Assembly (NCBI GenBank): GCA_964650405.1
Contig: CAZYTO010000085.1
Span: forward strand, 1-19,009
DNA length: 19,009 bases
Reading direction: 5' to 3'
Source: CAZYTO01 sp964650405
GTDB lineage: Bacteria; Acidobacteriota; Thermoanaerobaculia; Gp7-AA8
In this document: one piece after another, positions 13,928-19,009 of the stretch
How positions within the stretch are numbered: position 1 is the first letter of the stretch
Layout: each line of letters starts with the position of its first letter
Program-made: the position numbers and the translations under genes
The notes under the pieces: model-generated
Database searches by the model: none
The model's input: the letters and a program-made list of their open reading frames with translations, nothing else
Told to the model about the DNA's origin: nothing

Positions 13928-16342
13928 ATGAGATTGCGTCTTACCGTGCTGATTGCTGTCTTCCTCACTCTGCTCCCCGTTACCCTGGTCCTTGCCCAGG
14001 CCGTGGCGTCACTCGAAGGTGTCGTGGCCGATCCCGATCAGAAGGTCATCGCCAACGCCGCCGTGGTCGTCCGCAACGAATCGACCGGACTGACCCGTGC
14101 CTTCGCCACCGACGCCGAGGGGCGGTTCTCGGTCCCCGGCCTGCCGCCAGGTCCGTACATGGTCGAGATCGCGGCGCCGGGATTCGCCACCGAACGCCGC
14201 GCCGTGAAGCTTGCGGCCGGCGAGCATCAGTCGCTGCCCATCCGCCTGCTGGTCCAGGGTGTCATGGAGCAGGTCACGGTGTCGGATACGCTGCCGGAGG
14301 CGGCCAAGGCCGCGCCGTCGCAGGGCTCCCTGAACGCCCATTCGGCGGAGTCGGTCATCAGCGACTCGTTCATTCGCAATTACACCTCTCCGGTGGCCGA
14401 CTTCTCCCAGGTCGTGCAGATGGCGCCGGGGACCTTCAGCTTCGCTCCAAACGGCGTCGGGCTCGGCGACAGCAAGACGTTCTTCCGCGGCTTTGCCGAC
14501 GGCGCCTACAACATCACCTTCGACGGCATCCCGTTCAACGACACGAACGACCCCAGCCACCACTCCTGGGCCTTCTTCCCGTCGCAGTTCATCGGCGGTG
14601 CGGTGTTCGACCGCAGCCCGGGATCGGCCGCCACGATCGGGCCGTCCACGTACGGCGGCTCCATCAACCTCGAGTCGCGCGAGCTGCCGTCGGAGCAGAC
14701 CGTGAACGGGACGGCTTCCTACGGATCGTTCAATACCCGCCTTTACGACGTCAAGTACGACTCCGGCCTCTTCGGCTCGAACAATGCCTCGCGCCTGCTG
14801 TTCGATGCACACCAGTTGGAGTCGGACGGCTACCAGACCTTCAACCACCAGAAGCGCGACGCGGCCATGGTGAAGTATCAGTATTCGCTCTCCGACCGGA
14901 CCCAGATCACGGCATTCGGCTCCTACATCCTCCTGCACGCCAACACGCCCAACGTCAAGGGTCCCACCCGCGCCCAGGTCGGGCAGTTCGGCCGCGACTA
15001 CCTGCTCAGCGGCAATCCCGCCGACCCCAATTACTTCGGCTACAACTTCTACCGCGTCCCGACCGACTTCGATTACCTCGGCTATCGCTCGGACCTCGGG
15101 CACGGCTGGTCGGTCGACGACAAGGTCTACTCCCTCAGCTATTACAACCACCAGAACTTCAACAGCACCAGCACCATCTCCGCGACCAGCGCCACGGACA
15201 AGCTCAATAGCTATCGCAAGTACGGGAACCTGCTGCCGGTCACGCATTACGACCAGCGCGGTGTCTTCCGCGTGGGCCTGTGGTCGGAGTACGCAAAGAC
15301 GAACCGTTTCCAGACCCCCTCCGACCCGCGCACCTGGCACGATGCTGTCCTCCCGAACTTCCACGAGAGGTTCAATACGACCTCCCTGCAGCCGTACCTC
15401 GAGTACGAGTGGAAGATCACGCCGGCCCTCTCCGTCACGCCGGGCGTCAAGTACGCCTTCTACCGCCAGGACTTCACCCAGTACGCCGACAACGGCAAGG
15501 TCGTCGGCAACCTCGGCGGCGCCCCCTCGGTCACCCACGCCGCCGAGTACCACGCCTGGCTGCCCTCGTTCGACGTGGAGTACATGTTCGGCCCGGCCTG
15601 GTCCGCCTATGCCCAGTACGGAAGGGGACAGAACATTCCGCCGACCAACGTCTTCGACGTGAAGAACGCGCTCGTGGCCATCCTTCCCAAGCCGACCCTG
15701 ACCAGCACGTACCAGGCCGGGACGGTCTGGAAGTCGGGCCGCTTCACCCTCGACGCCGACGCCTATCGCATCGCCTTCGACAATGACTACTCCTCCGCGA
15801 CCGATCCCGCCACCGGCGAGCCGGCGTACTTCCTCAGCGGGCGTTCGACCACCAAGGGAGTCGAGGCCGAGAGCAACATCCTCATTACCCATGGCCTGAG
15901 CACGTACCTCAATGCCACCCGCGGCAGCGCGAAGTACGACGCCACCCACCTGTGGGTGCAGAACGCGCCGCACGACACCGAAACCATCGGCGTGAACTGG
16001 CAGATGGAGAACTGGAACGTCGGCCTCTTCAACAAGCGGATCGGCCGGCTCTACAACGACAATGGCAGCACCCATCAGGCCGTAGCCATCGATCCGTTCA
16101 ACATCACCAATCTCTTCATCAACTACACCATCGGCGGCACCTCGGCCTTCGGCCGCAGCAAGCTGCGCCTCAGCATCAACAACCTCTTCGATGACCACAA
16201 GATCCTGGGCGTGAACCCGGCCTCGAGCAAGACCTCAGTACCGGCTCCGGGCGACATCCTGAACCTCGAGGCCTCGCGCAGCGTGGCCCTGACGTTCACC
16301 GTCGGCTTCGGCCCAAACGCGTATTCGTCATCGGCGCACTGA
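13928..16342 (+). CDS. TonB-dependent receptor with N-terminal carboxypeptidase-regulatory-like domain
   Basis: This 804-residue outer membrane receptor imports a large or scarce ligand using TonB energy. It has a signal peptide (residues 1-25, ending LVLAQA) and a CarboxypepD_reg-like beta-sandwich (about 28-115, GVVADPDQKVIANAAVVVRNESTG ... FSVPGLPPGPYMVEI). The plug domain (about 125-255) includes FFRGFADGAYNITFDGIPFNDTND and STYGGSINLESREL. The rest is a long beta-barrel rich in aromatic alternating strands, ending in SVALTFTVGF plus ten extra residues. No obvious TonB box could be picked. GGAGGT at 13913-13918 lies nine bases before the ATG. A strong intrinsic terminator follows, so it is probably monocistronic. 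The divergent acid phosphatase suggests an organophosphate ligand, but the substrate is unproven. Confidence 0.94.
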   Translation: MRLRLTVLIAVFLTLLPVTLVLAQAVASLEGVVADPDQKVIANAAVVVRNESTGLTRAFATDAEGRFSVPGLPPGPYMVEIAAPGFATERRAVKLAAGEHQSLPIRLLVQGVMEQVTVSDTLPEAAKAAPSQGSLNAHSAESVISDSFIRNYTSPVADFSQVVQMAPGTFSFAPNGVGLGDSKTFFRGFADGAYNITFDGIPFNDTNDPSHHSWAFFPSQFIGGAVFDRSPGSAATIGPSTYGGSINLESRELPSEQTVNGTASYGSFNTRLYDVKYDSGLFGSNNASRLLFDAHQLESDGYQTFNHQKRDAAMVKYQYSLSDRTQITAFGSYILLHANTPNVKGPTRAQVGQFGRDYLLSGNPADPNYFGYNFYRVPTDFDYLGYRSDLGHGWSVDDKVYSLSYYNHQNFNSTSTISATSATDKLNSYRKYGNLLPVTHYDQRGVFRVGLWSEYAKTNRFQTPSDPRTWHDAVLPNFHERFNTTSLQPYLEYEWKITPALSVTPGVKYAFYRQDFTQYADNGKVVGNLGGAPSVTHAAEYHAWLPSFDVEYMFGPAWSAYAQYGRGQNIPPTNVFDVKNALVAILPKPTLTSTYQAGTVWKSGRFTLDADAYRIAFDNDYSSATDPATGEPAYFLSGRSTTKGVEAESNILITHGLSTYLNATRGSAKYDATHLWVQNAPHDTETIGVNWQMENWNVGLFNKRIGRLYNDNGSTHQAVAIDPFNITNLFINYTIGGTSAFGRSKLRLSINNLFDDHKILGVNPASSKTSVPAPGDILNLEASRSVALTFTVGFGPNAYSSSAH

Positions 16343-16361
16343 CGGGCGGCGCTTCGTCATC

Positions 16362-16398
16362 AGCGGACCGGAGGCAGCTTCTCCGGTCCGCTCTTTTT
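16362..16398 (+). terminator. Intrinsic terminator of the TonB-dependent receptor gene
   Basis: A perfect 12-bp GC-rich stem, AGCGGACCGGAG (16362-16373) with CTCCGGTCCGCT (16381-16392), surrounds a 7-base loop. A T-run follows at 16394-16398. It begins 20 bases after the receptor stop. Confidence 0.9.
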
Positions 16399-16492
16399 CG
16401 CGGCCATCGCGTTACTCCCACATGTACCGCTCATCGCAAGCGAAGCCATGTCTGTCGAGAAGCTTGCGAACTTCATCCTGGTACGTGACATT

Positions 16493-16522
16493 TGTTACCC
16501 AGTACCCGTCACCCGGTACCCG
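16493..16522. repeat. 30-bp TACCC-rich intergenic repeat, copy B
   Basis: This is the partner of copy A at 12997-13026 (24 of 30 identical). It lies about 20 bases past the stop of the minus-strand heme protein gene. It starts TGTTACCCAGTACCC and ends GGTACCCG, and is followed by a CCCGC-rich tract up to the stop codon. Confidence 0.6.
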
Positions 16523-16543
16523 CCCCGCTCCCGCCCGCCCGCG

Positions 16544-18769
16544 CTACGTCTTCCCCACCGCCCGCCGGTGCGACGGCGGCGCGGCAGGCGCCTGCGTCTT
16601 CCAGAACCGCAACAGCGTTCGCAGCGCCTCAGGGGCGTTCGTGGGCGCGGCGCCGCCGGACTGGTCGTGCGTGTTCACGCCGTGGCAGGCGCTGCAGACG
16701 CGGACTTCGCCGGGCTGGAATGTCAGCCAGTAGCGTTCCCGGACCACCGGCGTGCCGTCGCCGTCCGTCGTCTGCCAGCTCATGGCGCGGCGGGCCGGGA
16801 CGAAGGCGGCCATCGAGCCGTCGGCGGCGATCTGGACGCTCCCGGCCGGGCCGGTCGTGGTGGGGTTCTTCACCGCCGGGTCATGCATCGTCCTGGCCAG
16901 CACGCGACGGCCTTCGCGCGGAGACTGTGTTCCGCCGAGGCCGCGGACCTGGTCGGCCTGGAAGAGCTGGAGGTGGGCGAGGTCGTAGACCTTTCCGCTG
17001 CCGGTCGCATGCTGCGTCGACGTGCCCGGCACGCGGAGGTTGTACGGCTGCTGCTTGTCGGCGATGTCGCGCGCCGTGACATTGCGGCTCACGATGACGG
17101 CCAGGTTGTGCGCGGCGAGGTATGCCTTGAACTGCTGCGGATCGACTCCTTCCTGCGAGAAGATCTGCAGCTCCGGCGACTCCAGCGGCGTCGTCAGCCG
17201 CGCCGGCCGCGTCCGCGCGCGCACCTCCACCGGGCTCAGCTCCCACATCTCACCGGACCACGAGACGAGCGTGTCGGGGTCGTAGTACGAGACATTCCCC
17301 TGGATGCCCGGCGTGAGCGGCGCGCCGGCAATATAGGTGCCGTTCTGCGACGTCAGAGTCTTGATGCGGAACGCGTAGCGCGACTGCGGCGCCGCGCGCG
17401 TGCCGTCGTTCACATCGCCCCGCAGCTCGCTCGTGTGCACGGCCAGAAGCGTCCCGTTCGACAGCGGCAGAGGATCGCGGTAATGCCCTGACGCGTCGGC
17501 GGGCGGCGCGCCGTCCCCGTCGTCGACATCGCGCGTCGAGCGCGCCGTCACGTACGTCACCGGGATCTGGTCCGCCGGCCGCGCCGGCTCCGCCTGCAGA
17601 CTGACGAGCTGACCGGAAGCATGCGTCTGGAACTCCGGAGAATCCGTGCCGAGGTAGCGGCCGGGGTGGGCTGGGTCTTCCTTGATCTGGAAGATATTCT
17701 CCACCTCGTTTGGATTGGAGCGTCCGCTGGTCTCGGCGATGAACTCGCGCACCGCCGCGTCGTCCGTCAGGCTCTTGTCGAAGTACGTATGCAGCTCATG
17801 CCGCCCGATGTGGTTGAGCGTCTCCTCGGAAGTCCCGTCTTCGTTGATCTGCCACGGGAAGAAGTGGTTGATGCTGTGTCCCTCCAGGTTCGTGCCATCC
17901 AGCAGGTCGGTGCGCGAGCCACGCGGCTCGGGAAAGACCTCCGTCCGCTGGTCCAGCCGCGCCGCATTCGCCGTCTCGTCGGCGTAGTCGAACGTGCCGT
18001 ACGAACCGCCCTCCGTCGCGTCCGAGTCCGCCTGCTGGTCGCGCTGCAGGTGATCCCATCGCGTGAAGATCACCCGGCCGAAGCCGTCGATGGAGGGAGA
18101 GAAGAGGCCCGACGGCGTGTGGTTGAGGAGTCGCAGGTCGCCGCCGGCCGGGTCGAGACTCCAGAGGCCCGTGACTGTGGCCGCCTCTTCGTACTCATCG
18201 AGCTGCGGGTAGAGGTGCGCCGAGCCGTCGCGCGGCCGGTCGGAGGTGAAGAGGACCCGGTCGTCCGTCCCGTAGATCGGGCTGACGTTGTTGTACCCGG
18301 CCGGCTGGTTCGCGACCTTTCGGATCACCGGCGTGTCACTCTCTCCGAGGCCGGTGACCTCGTAGAGCTGCCAGAAGAAGTCCGCCACCTGGAACTGCTG
18401 GGTGGGCGCGCCGACCACCATGCTGAAGAGCGCCTTCGTCCCGCTCCAGTGGACCGACGGCTCCCGGACCGCAATCGACGTCGCCCCCTGCATCCCTGTC
18501 ACCCCGAAGCCGGCCGCTTTGGTCAGGTTCTTCAGCGCGCCGTCCGGATAGAGGATCCACAGATCCCCGCCCCGCGGCACCCGCTCCATGTCGGCAAGCT
18601 GGTTTCCGAACGTCGAGGCCACGCCCGTAAAGTCTCCCGGAACCGGCACTTGCGTCACGAACAGGATTGGATTGGGAAGACCGGTCGCCTGCGGCGCCGG
18701 TTTCTCGGCTGCGGTCGCGGGCGCGAGCAGAGAGAGGGCAAGGAGGTACACCGGGAGCTGTTTCGTCAT
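16544..18769 (-). CDS. Secreted HzsA-like (PD40/beta-propeller) protein with a C-terminal heme c motif
   Basis: From the ATG at 18769 the product has 741 residues and a signal peptide (MTKQLPVYLLALSLLAPATAA). It then shows FVTQVPVPGDF, GGDLWILYPDG, REPSVHWSGTKALFSMV, NVSPIYGTDDRVLFTSDRPR, a repeated LDP-x-GDLRLLNH blade and FGRVIFTRWDHLQRDQQAD. These patterns belong to the family annotated by similarity to the middle domain of the hydrazine synthase alpha subunit. One CxxCH motif, CSACH (692-696), would bind a covalent heme c in the periplasm. Reaction and partners are unknown; it need not have anything to do with hydrazine. GTGGAGG lies about five bases upstream of the ATG, which decides the start over the longer open frame to 18862. 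It is convergent with the receptor gene. Confidence 0.8.
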   Translation of the reverse strand: MTKQLPVYLLALSLLAPATAAEKPAPQATGLPNPILFVTQVPVPGDFTGVASTFGNQLADMERVPRGGDLWILYPDGALKNLTKAAGFGVTGMQGATSIAVREPSVHWSGTKALFSMVVGAPTQQFQVADFFWQLYEVTGLGESDTPVIRKVANQPAGYNNVSPIYGTDDRVLFTSDRPRDGSAHLYPQLDEYEEAATVTGLWSLDPAGGDLRLLNHTPSGLFSPSIDGFGRVIFTRWDHLQRDQQADSDATEGGSYGTFDYADETANAARLDQRTEVFPEPRGSRTDLLDGTNLEGHSINHFFPWQINEDGTSEETLNHIGRHELHTYFDKSLTDDAAVREFIAETSGRSNPNEVENIFQIKEDPAHPGRYLGTDSPEFQTHASGQLVSLQAEPARPADQIPVTYVTARSTRDVDDGDGAPPADASGHYRDPLPLSNGTLLAVHTSELRGDVNDGTRAAPQSRYAFRIKTLTSQNGTYIAGAPLTPGIQGNVSYYDPDTLVSWSGEMWELSPVEVRARTRPARLTTPLESPELQIFSQEGVDPQQFKAYLAAHNLAVIVSRNVTARDIADKQQPYNLRVPGTSTQHATGSGKVYDLAHLQLFQADQVRGLGGTQSPREGRRVLARTMHDPAVKNPTTTGPAGSVQIAADGSMAAFVPARRAMSWQTTDGDGTPVVRERYWLTFQPGEVRVCSACHGVNTHDQSGGAAPTNAPEALRTLLRFWKTQAPAAPPSHRRAVGKT

Positions 18770-18842
18770 CGACGCCTCCACTTCACCGTCTCTCGCCTCG
18801 GAACGCGAGTGGAAATTGTGAGGGAAGGAGGGGAGGGCGGGT

Positions 18843-18959
18843 GTGGCGGGGATCACGTCCAACCCCTCATCCCCATTCGGGACGGAGCACGTCTACTCCA
18901 ACGTCGACTGCGACGGCGGCTGCGATCCTGGGATCACCGCCACGCCGGCGGCGCACTAA
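18843..18959 (+). CDS. Possible small protein near the right edge, unrecognised
   Basis: A 38-codon frame opens with a GTG preceded by a very purine-rich AAGGAGGGGAGGG (18825-18837). It ends at the TAA at 18957. It reads MAGITSNPSSPFGTEHVYSN and continues with VDCDGGCDPGITATPAAH. It has two cysteines, few basic residues and no membrane segment. An in-frame stop at 18819 rules out a longer protein. The purine-rich stretch could also simply be part of the leader region of the divergent heme protein gene. Nothing identifies its function; it may be chance. Confidence 0.22.
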   Translation: MAGITSNPSSPFGTEHVYSNVDCDGGCDPGITATPAAH

Positions 18960-19009
18960 GTACTCCATTCGGTAAGTTTGGTCACGGGGAGTAAGCTGTA
19001 AGCAGAGGT

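Noticed and set aside
14009..16198. 729-codon minus-strand frame opposite the TonB-dependent receptor
   Set aside because: It is Val/Glu/Arg-rich antisense sequence with no recognisable domain.
16544..18769. True hydrazine synthase (anammox) subunit
   Set aside because: There is a single heme motif, no beta/gamma subunits nearby, and the surrounding genes do not fit an anammox organism. Similarity is to the general family only.
17621..18994. Long plus-strand frame opposite the heme protein gene
   Set aside because: It is an antisense shadow with Arg/Val-rich composition and no domain, while the minus strand has a signal peptide, family motifs and CSACH.

Overview
This is a high-GC window from a Gram-negative bacterium. 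It carries a TonB-dependent receptor, several proteins with signal peptides and a periplasmic acid phosphatase. The receptor has an N-terminal carboxypeptidase-regulatory-like domain, and Uma2, MocR and secreted S15/S41-type hydrolase genes sit nearby. That mix fits an Acidobacteriota-like soil or sediment genome best, but this is inference from gene content and there is no rRNA or marker gene to confirm it. No tRNA, rRNA, CRISPR array, integrase or transposase is visible.

Layout, left to right. (1) Bases 113-2445, minus strand: a perforin-like MACPF protein with a C-terminal FAM3/ILEI-like domain. Its stop overlaps, as GTGA, the start of a glycosyltransferase that has lost its C-terminal half. 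(2) 2705-4860, minus: comM (YifB-type Mg-chelatase-like AAA+ protein) followed by a Uma2-fold nuclease gene, again with a GTGA overlap. A perfect inverted repeat covers the comM start codon. (3) 4940-5257, plus: a small polyhydroxyalkanoate-system protein. (4) 5294-7148, minus: a succinate-semialdehyde dehydrogenase (Sad/YneI type) with reading-frame irregularities at both ends, overlapping a degraded DJ-1/PfpI gene. (5) 7232-8710, plus: a divergent MocR/GabR-type regulator, with AGTGG-type repeats in the shared intergenic region. (6) 8879-12931, minus: a probable operon tetR - CocE/S41 fusion hydrolase - P-loop kinase, preceded by two nearly identical palindromic operators. (7) 13061-13753, minus: a secreted class A acid phosphatase, divergent from (8) 13928-16342, plus: a TonB-dependent receptor. 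Three 11-bp-spaced direct repeats resembling a Pho box lie between them, and a strong intrinsic terminator follows the receptor gene. (9) 16544-18769, minus: a secreted protein similar to the hydrazine synthase alpha-subunit middle region, with one C-terminal heme c motif.

How the genes may work together. The 12.9-8.9 kb operon looks like a TetR-controlled extracytoplasmic ester or peptide hydrolysis unit. The acid phosphatase and receptor pair looks like a phosphorus scavenging unit. The MocR and dehydrogenase pair repeats the GabR-gabD arrangement of GABA/succinate-semialdehyde catabolism, although the dehydrogenase side appears to be decaying or misassembled. The most unusual unit is the MACPF-ILEI protein with its translationally coupled, truncated glycosyltransferase. 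No gap longer than 300 bases lacks a gene. The largest gaps (2446-2704, 16343-16543, 13754-13927) hold, respectively, nothing recognisable, a terminator plus a repeat, and a divergent regulatory region.
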